A stretch of 64,000 nt of DNA from Caulobacter sp. 73W (GCF_041021955.1 NZ_CP158375.1:1426001-1490000); one strand, 5' to 3'. Shown: positions 11,176-21,003, counted from the stretch's first letter. Translations and numbers: made by a program. Notes: a model not told the origin generated them from the letters alone.

Positions 11176-11957
11176 AGGCGCGCCTCCTTGCTGAGGTTCA
11201 TCGCGCGGGCCTGTCCCCAGGCCGAGGAACGCGCCGCCACCTCGCCGACGATCACCACGACCGGCCCGTCGAGCTTCGCGGCGGCTAGGCGGCCGGGCAG
11301 ATCGGCCAGCGTGCCGCTGACCGTGCGGGCGTCGCTTCGGCCCGCGTTCTGGACGGCCAGCACGGGAGTGCCGGCCGGCCGTCCGGCGGCGATCAGCCTT
11401 TGGGAGGCTTCGCCGAGCTTCGAGCGCCCCATGTACAGGGCCAAAGTCGCCTGACGATCAGAGGCGCTGGCCCAACCCTCTTCGGTGAGCCGCCCATCGG
11501 CCGTCGTCGCCGTGGCGATCACCAGCCGCCGCGCCTCGGCGCGGTGCGTCAGGGGCAGGTCGAACTGGGCGGCGGCGGCGCAGACGGCGGTGATCCCAGG
11601 GACGATCTCAAACGCGACGCTGTGATTGCGCAGAAAGGCCGCCTCTTCCCCCACGCGACCGAAGACGGAAGGATCGCCGCCCTTGAGGCGGACCACCTTC
11701 AGTCCGCGCCGCGCGAGACGCAACATCAGGCGATTGATGGTCTCCTGCTTCATGCTGGCCCGCCCTGCCCGCTTGCCCGTCTGGATCTTCAGACAGGCGG
11801 CGGGAGCGCAGCGGATGATCTCATCGCTGACCAAGGCGTCGTAGAGCAGCGCCTGCGCCCCTTCGATGCAGCGCAGGGCGCGAACGGTCAGCAGATCAAC
11901 GGCGCCGGGCCCCGCGCCGACCAGGCTCACCCGGCCATGGCCCTGTTCAAGAGGCAT
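11172..11957 (-). CDS. cobA: uroporphyrinogen-III C-methyltransferase (siroheme synthesis)
   Basis: SAM-dependent methyltransferase of 261 aa that converts uroporphyrinogen III to precorrin-2, the first step to siroheme, the cofactor of the nitrite reductase encoded upstream. Family motifs: VSLVGAGPGAVDLLTVRA at the N-terminus, VVRLKGGDPSVFGR, and VPGITAVCAAAA. The start MPLEQGHG was chosen because it puts VGAGPG at the normal position; it overlaps the nasA end by 11 bases. There is no CysG-type dehydrogenase/ferrochelatase domain, so those later steps need another gene. Confidence 0.92.
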   Translation of the reverse strand: MPLEQGHGRVSLVGAGPGAVDLLTVRALRCIEGAQALLYDALVSDEIIRCAPAACLKIQTGKRAGRASMKQETINRLMLRLARRGLKVVRLKGGDPSVFGRVGEEAAFLRNHSVAFEIVPGITAVCAAAAQFDLPLTHRAEARRLVIATATTADGRLTEEGWASASDRQATLALYMGRSKLGEASQRLIAAGRPAGTPVLAVQNAGRSDARTVSGTLADLPGRLAAAKLDGPVVVIVGEVAARSSAWGQARAMNLSKEARL

Positions 11958-14608
11958 CTTGCGTCTCCATGACGAGGCTTTCCTTGAGAATGCGAGCGAT
12001 CTGAGGACGGCAGGAGCCGCAGGCCGAGCCCGCGCCGGTCGCGTCGGCGACCGCATTGACATCGCGAGCTCCATCCCTAGCGGCCGCGGCGATCCTGTCG
12101 GCCCGCACCCCGCGACAGGCGCAGACGATGGGCGCGCAGGAGAGGGGTTGGCCGGCCGCGCGGCCGATCAGAAGGTTGAGGCGGTCCGCCCCATCAAGCT
12201 GCGGCTTGGCGAAGAGCTGCGCCAGCCAGTCGCGAGGCGGGAGGCGCCCGCCCGCGGTCATGAAGACCACGCGATCCAGCCGTCCGTTGATCAGGTAGGC
12301 CTCGCGAAGGCTGCCGGCGGCCGCATCCTCGACACGCAGCACGTCGCCGCCCGCGCCCTCGACCAGCTTTCGGCGAAGGGCCTCGCGTTCCCGCTCGTCG
12401 CCTCGGCCGGCGAACTCATGGAGATGACAGGCCTCCTGGGTGATCCGGCGCCAGATCAGATCGCCTTGCGCCATCCGCGGTTCGCGGGCGATGAAGAAAC
12501 CGCGCCAGGTCTCGCGATAGGGCCGCACCCGGCACGGGGTGTGCTTGAATTCGGGTTGGCCGGATCGAGGATCGACCACGCCCTCCACCAGCGGATTGAC
12601 CCGGCCCGACGCGGCGTAGGCGCTTGTCCAGTGCATGGGCATGAAGGCCGATCCGACGGTTTGACGATCGGTCAGACGGGCCAGAACGACCGCTTCGCCC
12701 CCACGCGTCTGGACACGGGTCAGCTGTCCGTCGAGCACGCCCCAAGCCCTGGCGTCGTCGGGGTGCAGCTCGATACACGGCTCCGGCTCGTGGCGGCAGA
12801 GCTCGGGCGCCAGACCCGTGCGGGTCAGGGTATGCCAATGATCGCGGACGCGCCCCGTGTTGAGCGCCAAGGGATAGATCTCGCAGACCTCGCGAGCGGG
12901 GCTCTTGGGTCGCACCGGGTTCATTCGGGCGCGCCCATCAGGCGTCTCAAAGCGCCCGTCGGTGAAGAGTTCGCGCCGTGCCGCCTCCCGCCGTCACCGG
13001 CCACTGGACAGGCTCGAGCCCCTCGTAGGCCTCGGGCGTTAATCCGGCCAACGGCCCCAGGTTCAAGGTCCGCCCGTGGTTCTCATAGGCTGTAAGACGC
13101 GCCCATTCGCGGAAGACCTGGGCGCAGGAGCGCCAGTTGAATCCGTCCGTGAAGCCCATGGCCTGGGCGACCTCGGCGATGATCCGCCAATCGGCCTTGG
13201 CTTCGCCCGGCGCCGGGAACAGCGGGCGCTGACGGGAGACGCGGCGCTCCGAATTGGTGACCGTGCCGTCCTTTTCACCCCAGGCCAAAGCAGGCAGGGC
13301 CACATCTGCGAAGCCCATGGTGTCGGTGTCGGCCATCACATCGGATACGACCACGAACGGACACGCCTCCAGGGCCCGGCGCACCCGCTCGGCGTCGGGC
13401 AGGCTGACCGCCGGGTTGGTGGCCATGATCCATAGGGCCTTGATACGGCCGTCCGCCGCCGCCTCGAACATGTCGATCGCCTTGAGGCCCGGCGCCTTGG
13501 CCATTCCAGGCGCGCCCCAGAAGCGCCCCACCCGCTCACGGGCCGCCTCGTCGAAATCCATATGGGCGGCCAGGGTCGTGGCCATGCCGCCCGTCTCGCG
13601 TCCTCCCATGGCGTTGGGCTGACCGGTGATCGAAAACGGACAGGCGCCTGGCTTGCCGATGCGCCCGGTGGCCAGATGGACGTTCAGGATGGCGAGGCCC
13701 TTGGCGACGCCCTGCGCGGACTGATTGGCGCCCATGGAGAACAGGCTGACGGTCCGGGGCGTTCGGGCGAAGACGGTGTAGAAGCCTTCCAGATCGCGGG
13801 GCGCCAGGCCGCAGTCGGAGGCCACCGCCCCTATCGACTGATCGTCTTGCGCCAAGGCCTGTTCGACCTCAGCCAGGCCGTTGACGTGGTCGGTGATGAA
13901 CGTGCGGTCGATGGCGCCGCGCCGGATCAGGTCAGCCAGAAGGCCGTTCCAGAGACGCACGTCCGTCTGCGGCCGAAGCGCGAGGTGGAGGTCCGCCATC
14001 TCGGCGGTGTCGGTCCGTCGCGGATCGATGACCACGTGCTGCTGCCCGCGAGCCTTGGCCGCCTCCATGCGCCTGTAGAGCACGGGATGCGTCCAGGCGG
14101 CGTTGTGGCCGCTGAACACCACGAGATCGGCCAGCTCAAGGTCCTCGTAGCAGCCCGGCACCAGGTCGGCCCCGAAGGCCAGCTTGTGTGCGACCACGGC
14201 CGAGGCCATGCAGAGGCGCGAGTTGGTGTCGATGTTCCCCGAGCCGATGAAGCCCTTCATCAGCTTGTTGGCCGCGTAATAGTCTTCAGTGAGGAGCTGA
14301 CCTGAGACGTAGAAGCCCACGGCGTCCGGCCCATGGCGCTCGATGGTCTCGCGAAAGCGGCGACCGATTAGGCCCGCAGCCTCCTTCCACGCGGCGCGCC
14401 GCCCACCGATCGTCGGATGTAGCAGCCGGCCCTCCAGGCCGACCGTCGAGCCCAGGGCGCCGCCTTTCGAGCACAGACGCCCCAAGTTGGCCGGATGGGC
14501 CCTATCGCCCGCCGCCTTCAGAACGCGCCCCTCGGGCGCGACCGCCAAGCCACAGCCGACGCCGCAGTAAGGGCAGGTCGTCCGCACCAGGCCCCCTTCC
14601 CCGCTCAT
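11947..14608 (-). pseudogene. nasA: assimilatory nitrate reductase, large subunit, broken by a frameshift
   Basis: Molybdopterin-guanine-dinucleotide enzyme that reduces nitrate to nitrite in the cytoplasm. The N-terminal piece (553 aa, stop at 12947) has the [4Fe-4S] motif CPYCGVGCG at residues 12-20 with its fourth Cys in RLCSKGG. The C-terminal piece, whose own ATG is at 12924, holds the MopB dinucleotide-binding domain and a BFD-like [2Fe-2S] domain (CACRGVRADRI ... GSACGSC). The break is at 12972-12976: the frame reads TARTLHRRAL-stop, but one added base restores TARELFTDGRFETPDGRARMNPVRP, the expected junction. All catalytic segments are otherwise intact, so this is either a recent mutation or a one-base sequence error. 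Start: ATG after the nirD stop. Confidence 0.85.
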
Positions 14609-14609
14609 G

Positions 14610-14945
14610 TCAGGCGCGTCCCAGCAACAGACGGCCTTGCTCGACGCGGAGCGGAATTGTCGGCGTGCAGCCTTTGCCATGGTCCGCGCCCATGGGCTCG
14701 CCGGTCGCCAGGTCGATGTTCCATCCGTGCAGCGGGCAGGCGACCGCCCGGCCGTGGACCATGCCCTGGCTCAAGGGACCACCCTTGTGGGGGCAAGCGT
14801 CCTTCAGCGCGAAGACGGCGCCGTCTCCGGTGCGGAAGATGGCGATGTCGCCCTGGGCGGTGGGTACGCGGCGGGCGCCGCGCAGCGGGATATCGGTGAC
14901 GGCCCCCACGTCCGTCCAGGCGATGGGATCGAGTGTGAGGGTCAT
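14610..14945 (-). CDS. nirD: nitrite reductase small subunit (Rieske-type)
   Basis: Protein of 111 aa, the small subunit of the cytoplasmic NADH-dependent siroheme nitrite reductase. A Rieske fold with both metal-binding boxes is visible: CPHKGGPLSQG and CPLHGWNID, so unlike some NirD proteins it keeps the Cys-x-His pairs that could hold a [2Fe-2S] cluster. Its start overlaps the nirB stop by ATGA, and nasA begins 1 base after its stop, giving tight coupling of nitrite and nitrate reductase synthesis. Confidence 0.92.
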   Translation of the reverse strand: MTLTLDPIAWTDVGAVTDIPLRGARRVPTAQGDIAIFRTGDGAVFALKDACPHKGGPLSQGMVHGRAVACPLHGWNIDLATGEPMGADHGKGCTPTIPLRVEQGRLLLGRA

Positions 14946-17392
14946 GCCGGGGCGAACTCCATTCGACGGCTGAGCGGATTGAATTCGTCGGGGTCGCGGC
15001 CGGCCACGCGTTCAGCCCAAGGGTCGATGCGCGAGAAGCGCTGCGAATAGGCGAAGCGGTCGTAAAGCGCCTGGCGCAGGCCCTCGTCCTCCACATGGCG
15101 GCGGATATGGTCGAGGCCCACGCGGTCCACCCACTTGTAGATGCGCTCCAGATAGAAGCCTTCTTCGCGATAGAGCTGGGTCGCCGCGCAGATCACCCAC
15201 AAGGCTTCGCGCTCGCCCACGACCTTGGTCAGCAGTTGAGTGCCTTGGATGTGCAGTCCGGCGGCGCCGCCGATATGGATCTCGTACCCGCTGTCCACGC
15301 AGATGACGCCGATGTCCTTGCAGGTGGCCTCGGCGCAGTTGCGCGGGCAGCCGGAGACCGCCAGCTTCAGCTTGGCCGGGGTCCATGAGCCCCACATGAA
15401 CTTCTCCAGCCGCACGCCAAGACCCGTCGAGTCCTGGGTGCCGAACCGGCACCAGTCTGATCCAACGCAGGTCTTGACGGTGCGAAGGCCCTTTGCGTAG
15501 GCGTGGCCGCTGACCAGGCCCGCGGCGTTCAGATCCGACCACACCGCCGGGAGGTCGTCCTTGCGGACGCCCAGAAGGTCGATGCGCTGACCGCCGGTCA
15601 CCTTCACCGACGGAATGTCGAACTTGTCCACCACATCGGCGATGGCCCGAAGCTCCGCGGCGCTGGTCATGCCGCCCCACATGCGGGGGACGACGGAATA
15701 GGTGCCGTCCTTCTGGATATTGGCGTGCACCCGCTCGTTGATGAAGCGCGACTGCTTGTCGTCACGGTACGCGCCGGGCCAGGCGCACAGCAGGTAGTAG
15801 TTCAGGGCAGGACGGCAGCTGGCGCAGCCGTCCGGCGTCGTCCATTCCAGCGCCTGGAAGACCGCGTGCATGGACTTGAGCTCCAGGGCCACGATCGTGC
15901 GCCGGAGATGTTCGTGACCATGGTGGGTGCAGCCGCAGACCGGCTTGGGCCCCACCTGCGCCTTGAACCCATCACCGAGGGTGAGCTTGAGAAGCTTCTC
16001 CACCAAGGGCGTGCAGGAGCCGCAGGAGGCTGAGGCCTTGGTGACGGCCTTCACCGCATCGAGCGTATCGAGGCCCTGCTCGGTCACCGCCTGAACGATC
16101 GCGCCCTTGCACACGCCGTTGCAGCCGCAGACTTCGGTGTCATCGGCCATGGCTGCAACGGCGGCGCTAGGGTCCAGCCCTCGAAGGCCCTCCGTTGCGG
16201 CCTGTCCGAAGATGAGGGTTTCACGGATATCGGCGACCTCCGCGCCCGAGCGCATCAGGTCGAAGTACCAACCGCCGTCGGCGGCCTCGCCGAAGAGCAC
16301 GGCGCCGGCCAGACGGCCCTGCTCGATCACCAGACGCTTGTAGACGCCGCGCCCCGCGTCCCGAAAGACGATGTCCTCGCAACCTTCGCCGCCAGCGAAG
16401 CGGCCCGCCGAGAAGACTTCGACTCCGGACACCTTAAGGCGCGTGGAAAGGACCGTGCCCTCGTAGGCGCCAAGACCGCCAGTGAGGCCCAGGGCCAGGC
16501 TCTTGCACATCTCCCAGATCGGGGCGACGAGCCCATAGACCTGTCCGCGATGCTCGACGCATTCGCCGACGGCGAAGATGTGCGGGTCGGAGGTGCGCAT
16601 GGCGTCGTCGACGACCACGCCGCGGCCGATCTCAAGACCGGCGCCCCGGGCGAGCGCCACGTTCGGACGGATGCCGACCGCGAGAACGAGAAGCTCGCAA
16701 GGCAAGGTGCGGCCGTCCTTGAGCCGGAGCCCCGCCACGCGGCCCTCGCGGCCGACGATCTCTTCGGACTGGGCGCCAAGGACGGTCTCGACGCCACGCG
16801 ATGAAAGCGCCTCGGTCAGCAGATGGCCCGCGGACGGATCAAGCTGGCGCTCCATGAGCACGTCCATCAGGTGGACGACGGTGGCGGCCATACCCCGCCG
16901 CGCAAGACCATAGGCCGCCTCGATGCCCAGAAGGCCGCCGCCGATCACCACCGCTTTCCCGCCGGCGTCCGCGGCCGCCACCATGGCGTCCACGTCGTCC
17001 AGGTCGCGAAAGGCGACCACGCCCTCCAGGTCGATCCCCGGCAGGGGCAGCCTCACGGGATCTGATCCGGTGGCGAGGATCAGCTTGTCGTAAGACGCGG
17101 TGACGTCCCCTGCCCTGACCAAACGCGCCTCTACGTCTATGGCGTCCACAGCGCGGCCGGCGTGCAAGGTGATGTGGTTGTCCTGATACCAAGCCAGGTC
17201 GTTGATGATGATGTCCTCGAACCGCTTCTCGCCGGCCAGCACGGGCGACAGCATGATGCGGTCATAGTTCACCCGAGGCTCGGCCCCGAAGATGGTGATC
17301 TCGTAGCGATCTGGATCTCGCTTCAGGATTTCCTGAACCGCGCGGCAACCGGCCATGCCGTTGCCGATGACGACGAGCTTTTGCTTGGTCAC
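14942..17392 (-). CDS. nirB: nitrite reductase [NAD(P)H] large subunit
   Basis: Cytoplasmic enzyme of 816 aa reducing nitrite to ammonium with NAD(P)H. Domains in order: FAD-binding (VVIGNGMAG at 7-15), NAD-binding (VVIGGGLLGIEAA), BFD-like [2Fe-2S] (CGCNGVCKG ... CGSC), and the siroheme/[4Fe-4S] domain with CVGSDWCRFG and SGCPRNCAEA, whose cysteines hold the coupled cofactor. All are intact. The start is GTG, preceded by GGAGCATCGCA, 10 bases after narK. Needs siroheme, consistent with cobA in the same operon. Confidence 0.95.
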   Translation of the reverse strand: MTKQKLVVIGNGMAGCRAVQEILKRDPDRYEITIFGAEPRVNYDRIMLSPVLAGEKRFEDIIINDLAWYQDNHITLHAGRAVDAIDVEARLVRAGDVTASYDKLILATGSDPVRLPLPGIDLEGVVAFRDLDDVDAMVAAADAGGKAVVIGGGLLGIEAAYGLARRGMAATVVHLMDVLMERQLDPSAGHLLTEALSSRGVETVLGAQSEEIVGREGRVAGLRLKDGRTLPCELLVLAVGIRPNVALARGAGLEIGRGVVVDDAMRTSDPHIFAVGECVEHRGQVYGLVAPIWEMCKSLALGLTGGLGAYEGTVLSTRLKVSGVEVFSAGRFAGGEGCEDIVFRDAGRGVYKRLVIEQGRLAGAVLFGEAADGGWYFDLMRSGAEVADIRETLIFGQAATEGLRGLDPSAAVAAMADDTEVCGCNGVCKGAIVQAVTEQGLDTLDAVKAVTKASASCGSCTPLVEKLLKLTLGDGFKAQVGPKPVCGCTHHGHEHLRRTIVALELKSMHAVFQALEWTTPDGCASCRPALNYYLLCAWPGAYRDDKQSRFINERVHANIQKDGTYSVVPRMWGGMTSAAELRAIADVVDKFDIPSVKVTGGQRIDLLGVRKDDLPAVWSDLNAAGLVSGHAYAKGLRTVKTCVGSDWCRFGTQDSTGLGVRLEKFMWGSWTPAKLKLAVSGCPRNCAEATCKDIGVICVDSGYEIHIGGAAGLHIQGTQLLTKVVGEREALWVICAATQLYREEGFYLERIYKWVDRVGLDHIRRHVEDEGLRQALYDRFAYSQRFSRIDPWAERVAGRDPDEFNPLSRRMEFAPA

Positions 17393-17402
17393 TGCGATGC
17401 TC

Positions 17403-18626
17403 CTAGAGGCGAAGCGGCGCGGCCGCGGGGCCGGACAGATGCGCCCAGGTGCGTCTCCACCGGCCCTTGACCCCAGTGAGGCCGACGAGCGCGATCAGAC
17501 AGAGGACGCAAAAGGCGAGCAGACCGGCTTGGTAAGAGCCCGTCGCCTGTTTCGCCCAGCCCAGGCTGGAGGCCAGGTAGAAGCCGCCCAGTCCCCCGGT
17601 CATGCCGACCAGCCCGGTGACGACGCCGATCTCCTTGCCAAAGCGCTGGGGCGCCAGCTGAAAGACGGCCCCGTTGCCGGCGCCCAGGACGACCATGGCC
17701 GCCATGAGCACCGCCAGCGACAGCCGCGCATCGGCGACATGAAAACTGGCCGCGGCGAGCAGCAGGGCGGCCAGCAGATAGACGATCGTCAAGGTACGCA
17801 CGCCGCCGAACCGGTCCGCCAGTCCTCCCCCGACCGGCCGGGCGAAAGAGCCGGCGAAGACGCAGGCGGCGGTGAAGAAGCCTGCGGTCACCGCCGGCAA
17901 GCCGTACTCGGCGTTGAAGTAGATGGTCAGCGAAGACGACAGCCCGACGAAGCCGCCGAAGGTGACGCCGTAGAGCGCCATCAGCCACCAGGCGTCCTTG
18001 ATCTTCAGGACCTCAAGATACTGAGCGATGGCCTTGGGCTGCGGCCGCTGCGGCGGGTCCTTGGCGAAGATCACGAACACCAGGAAGGCGACGAGCAGGG
18101 GCGCAACGGCCAATCCGATGACGTTGGTCCAGCCGAAGGCTTGCGCCAGACCTGGTGCAAACAGCGCCGCCAGCGCGGTCCCCGAGTTGCCCGCCCCGGC
18201 GATGCCGAGCGCGAGGCCTTGATGTTCGGGGGGATACCAGCGGGACGCCAGGGGCAGGGCCACGGCGAAGGAGGCGCCCGCCACGCCGAGCACGCATCCC
18301 AGGGCCAGGACCTGCGGATAGCCGCCGACGCCCAGCAGCCAGGCCAGGCCAAGACCGGCCATGACGATGAGTTGGCCGATGATCCCCGTGGTCTTGGGGC
18401 CGAGATGATCGACCATCACCCCAGCGACCAGGCGCAGAAGGGCGCCGGCGAGGACCGGCAAGGCGACCATCAAGCCTTTTTGCGAAGGCGTGAGGTCAAA
18501 ATCCTCGGCGATGGCCACGCCGAGCGGACCGAGCAGGACCCAGACCATGAAGCTCAGGTCGAAATACAGGAAGGCTGACAGGAGGGTCGGCGTATGACCG
18601 GCCTTCAGGAACGCGCGGTTCAGCAT
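17403..18626 (-). CDS. narK: nitrate/nitrite MFS transporter
   Basis: Major facilitator protein of 407 aa with about 12 hydrophobic segments. LKAGHTPTLLSAFLYFDLSFMVWVLLG at the N-terminus, the LALGIAGAGNSGTALAALFAP segment and GNGAVFQLAPQRFGKEIG are typical of NarK/NasA-type nitrate porters (nitrate signature motifs around the GNxG segments). The start MLNRAFLKAGH was chosen on family length; an upstream ATG (MKSPFRHGD) would add 22 residues and lies in a candidate RNA hairpin. Probably imports nitrate for nasA and exports excess nitrite. First gene after the nasTS terminator, so likely the start of the nitrate-induced transcript. Confidence 0.9.
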   Translation of the reverse strand: MLNRAFLKAGHTPTLLSAFLYFDLSFMVWVLLGPLGVAIAEDFDLTPSQKGLMVALPVLAGALLRLVAGVMVDHLGPKTTGIIGQLIVMAGLGLAWLLGVGGYPQVLALGCVLGVAGASFAVALPLASRWYPPEHQGLALGIAGAGNSGTALAALFAPGLAQAFGWTNVIGLAVAPLLVAFLVFVIFAKDPPQRPQPKAIAQYLEVLKIKDAWWLMALYGVTFGGFVGLSSSLTIYFNAEYGLPAVTAGFFTAACVFAGSFARPVGGGLADRFGGVRTLTIVYLLAALLLAAASFHVADARLSLAVLMAAMVVLGAGNGAVFQLAPQRFGKEIGVVTGLVGMTGGLGGFYLASSLGWAKQATGSYQAGLLAFCVLCLIALVGLTGVKGRWRRTWAHLSGPAAAPLRL

Positions 18627-18682
18627 GGCGGGAGGCCCCGTGCAGATATGGACGGAAGCGGCGGCGTCGCCGTGGCGAAAGG

Positions 18683-18698
18683 GGCTCTTCATCGAGCC
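18683..18698 (-). promoter_or_regulatory. hexaloop hairpin in the narK leader, possible NasT target
   Basis: On the minus strand GGCTC, a six-base loop GATGAA, and GAGCC form a perfect 5-bp stem about 57 bases ahead of the chosen narK start. NasT-family ANTAR proteins bind paired hexaloop hairpins (first base A, fourth base G) in nas leaders and prevent termination. Here G is in position 4, but position 1 is G and I could not find a convincing second hairpin. It is an inference from neighbours. Confidence 0.25.
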
Positions 18699-18815
18699 GC
18701 TATCACAATGAGCCGCGAACGCCGTTGTCCTGGGCCTTGAGACCATGACGAAGCGCTCGGTGACCGCCGTCACCCCCTCTAGCCGCCCTTGGATGCGACG
18801 AGCGCTTAGTCGGGC

Positions 18816-18845
18816 AAAAATCAGGCGCCCCGAGGCGGCGTCTGA
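18816..18845 (-). terminator. intrinsic terminator after nasS
   Basis: Directly after the nasS stop the minus strand forms a GC-rich stem, TCAG-A-CGCC pairing with GGCG-C-CTGA with one mismatch, followed by TTTTT. It separates nasTS from the narK-nirB transcript. Being in the narK leader, it could also be a NasT-controlled attenuator. Confidence 0.65.
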
Positions 18846-19781
18846 TCAGTTTTGAGGCTGAGCCAGCGGCGCGAAGACCTGGCCGGCCGCGTCGATGGTC
18901 TGCTCGCGATCGGCCAACGCACCCCAGCGGAGCATCTGCTCCGTCTGCCTGGCCACCGCCTCGGCCGGCGGCGGGGCGACCGTGAACTGGATGTCGGCCA
19001 GGGCGGCCCCGGCGATGGCCGCGACAGGACCCAAGGCTTCGGGCGCGCTGAGCAGGGATGCCAGTTCCTCGCGGTTGGCGCCGCCGCGCGCCCACGCTGC
19101 GGCGTCCGCCAGGGCGGCGCTGACCGCATCCATGCGGTCTTGCTGACGTCGCAGCGGGGTGTCGGCGAACGCGAACACCTTGTCGAGGGCGCCCGGCTGA
19201 AGGGTCGAGGCCCTGCCCGCCACCGCACCGACGCCGGAAGCCTGGGCCGCCAGGTTCCATGGTTCGCCGGCACAAAAGCCGTCGATCGCGCCGCTCTCGA
19301 GAAGCTCGCCCATCCGGGCCGGCGGCGCGACGGTGATGCGGACGTCCGTCAGAAGATCGACGCCCGCCGCAGCCAGCCAGTCGCGAAGCAGGTAGTTGTG
19401 CAGGGCGTGCGGATAGACCACCGCGAAGGTCAGCGGCCGCAGGCCAGCCTCGCGGCGAATGGCGACGTGCTCCGGCAACGTCTGTCCGTCCAGAGCACGC
19501 GAGAGCGTGATCGCCGCGCCGCCATCATTCAGTGTGATGGGCGCGATGAGCCGGCTCGGTCCGCCTCCGTCGCCAAGCCGCGCCGCCAGCGCCAGCGGCG
19601 CCAGCAGGTGCGCGCCGTCCAACGCTCCCACCGCAAGCTTGTCGCGTACAGTGGCCCACGAGGCTTCTCGGCGCAGCTCCACCTGAAGCCCGCGCGCCGA
19701 AAAGAACCCCATGCCCTTGGCGACGATGAGGGGAGCGGCGTCAAACAGCGGCAGGAAACCAAAGGCCAGACGCTCAGCCAT
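18846..19781 (-). CDS. nasS: cytosolic nitrate sensor of the NrtA/NasS family
   Basis: Periplasmic-binding-protein-like fold of 311 aa without a signal peptide (begins MAERLAFGFLPLFDAAPLIVAKGMGFF), so it stays in the cytoplasm. In known NasS/NasT systems NasS binds NasT until nitrate or nitrite releases it. NrtA-like features: AKGMGFFSARGLQVEL, VYPHALHNYLLRDWLAAAGV, and GFCAGEPWNLAA, the ligand-site segments. It overlaps nasT by 8 bases and is followed by an intrinsic terminator. Confidence 0.86.
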   Translation of the reverse strand: MAERLAFGFLPLFDAAPLIVAKGMGFFSARGLQVELRREASWATVRDKLAVGALDGAHLLAPLALAARLGDGGGPSRLIAPITLNDGGAAITLSRALDGQTLPEHVAIRREAGLRPLTFAVVYPHALHNYLLRDWLAAAGVDLLTDVRITVAPPARMGELLESGAIDGFCAGEPWNLAAQASGVGAVAGRASTLQPGALDKVFAFADTPLRRQQDRMDAVSAALADAAAWARGGANREELASLLSAPEALGPVAAIAGAALADIQFTVAPPPAEAVARQTEQMLRWGALADREQTIDAAGQVFAPLAQPQN

Positions 19782-20355
19782 CGGCTTCCCCCTTCAGAAC
19801 GTCGGCGAAGGCGAGAAGATCGGCGGCGACGGCGCCCAGCGGTCTTCCCTTGTCCATGGAAAGCTTGCGCAGCAGCCTGTAGGCCCCGTCCTCGTCCAGA
19901 CCGCGCTCTCGCATCAGCAACGCCTTGGCGCGTTCGACGGTCTTGCGCGAAGCAAGGTCGGCCTTGGCCTTCTCCAGATCGAGCCGCAGCTGGCTCATGA
20001 GCGCAAAGCGGCTCATGGCCACCTCAAGCACCGGCCGAATGCGCGCCGGCGCCAAGCCATCGACTACATAGGCGGCCACGCCGGCCCGGACGGCTTCCTC
20101 GGCGAGCCCCGGTTCGGACCGATCGACGAACATCACCACGGGGCGCGGGTTGGCGTGGCTGGCTTCACGCAGGCTCTCCAGGGTGTCGCGGTCCGGGCTG
20201 TCGGCGGCCACGACGACGACATCCGGACCAAATTCGGCGGCCTGCTGCTCGTCGAAGAGCGCCAGATGCCGCACCTGCAGCGGCTCCACGCCGCCAAGCC
20301 CTTCAGTAACGAGCGCGGCGCGGGCGGGATCGGGATCGACGATGAGCACGCGCAT
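19774..20355 (-). CDS. nasT: ANTAR-domain response regulator, nas antiterminator
   Basis: Protein of 193 aa: an N-terminal pseudo-receiver (MRVLIVDPDPARAALV; to about residue 120), a coiled-coil linker and a C-terminal ANTAR RNA-binding domain (RKTVERAKALLMRERGLDEDGAYRLLRKLSM). In characterised systems NasT binds leader RNA hairpins and allows read-through into the nitrate genes when NasS releases it. The start ATG has no obvious Shine-Dalgarno. Located between mobA and nasS in the same orientation. Confidence 0.88.
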   Translation of the reverse strand: MRVLIVDPDPARAALVTEGLGGVEPLQVRHLALFDEQQAAEFGPDVVVVAADSPDRDTLESLREASHANPRPVVMFVDRSEPGLAEEAVRAGVAAYVVDGLAPARIRPVLEVAMSRFALMSQLRLDLEKAKADLASRKTVERAKALLMRERGLDEDGAYRLLRKLSMDKGRPLGAVAADLLAFADVLKGEADG

Positions 20356-20448
20356 AAGAACTGCATAAGGCGATGGGCCATCAAACGCAGGTCTTCATCA
20401 CAGGCAGGCCCTTCGCTCCGCCGAGGCGCCCAAGAATTGATCACCCCG

Positions 20449-21003
20449 TCAGACGCTGGAGGCGCGGCTCATTGCGGCGACCGCCTCGAGCAGACGCTCG
20501 CGCTCGAGCGGCGTATTGGCGCCTCTCAGCCGCTCGTACGCCTCGGCCGCAGGCGCGAGCCTCTTCAGGCCCGCCCCGTCGGCCAGACGGCCAAGGGGCC
20601 AACCCGATTGCGCCTCTTCAGGCAGCGCGGCGAGGGTGATCACCATCGGCAGATGCAGACTCTCGAAGGCCGCTCCGGGCGCATCGGCGACCAGCAGGGG
20701 CGCAAGATCGTCGCTTCTCAAGGTCGGCGCATCCACCGCCAGAACAAGGGCGCGGCGAAGGCCAAGACCTCTCAGGGTCCCGGCGCCGGCAAGGACGCCG
20801 CCGACAGGTCCAAGGCGCGGATCCTCCACCTCGCCGCCCGGCCCCACGACCAGGATCGGATCGGCTCCGACAGCCGCGGCGATCGCACGGCACCGCTGCA
20901 CCGCCGACACCCCGCCCCAGTCCAGAGCGCCCTTGTCGGCGCCCATGCGCGTGGAGGCGCCTCCGTTGAGAATCAGGGCGCCAAGGCTATCGGCGACGGG
21001 CAT
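20449..21003 (-). CDS. mobA: molybdenum cofactor guanylyltransferase
   Basis: Transfers GMP to molybdopterin to make the MGD cofactor needed by NasA. The N-terminal nucleotidyltransferase motif LILNGGASTRMGADKGAL is clear, as is AVDAPTL (the Mg-binding aspartate region). The ATG giving 184 aa was chosen because AAGGAG lies 8 bases upstream; a start 7 codons earlier lacks this. Shorter than many MobA proteins (about 190-200 aa) but complete in motifs. First gene of the nitrate block. Confidence 0.87.
   Translation of the reverse strand: MPVADSLGALILNGGASTRMGADKGALDWGGVSAVQRCRAIAAAVGADPILVVGPGGEVEDPRLGPVGGVLAGAGTLRGLGLRRALVLAVDAPTLRSDDLAPLLVADAPGAAFESLHLPMVITLAALPEEAQSGWPLGRLADGAGLKRLAPAAEAYERLRGANTPLERERLLEAVAAMSRASSV

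Noticed and set aside
17355-18578. A 407-codon plus-strand frame
   Set aside because: Antisense to narK, whose membrane segments and nitrate-porter motifs are clear; the frame is Gln/Arg/Asp-rich.
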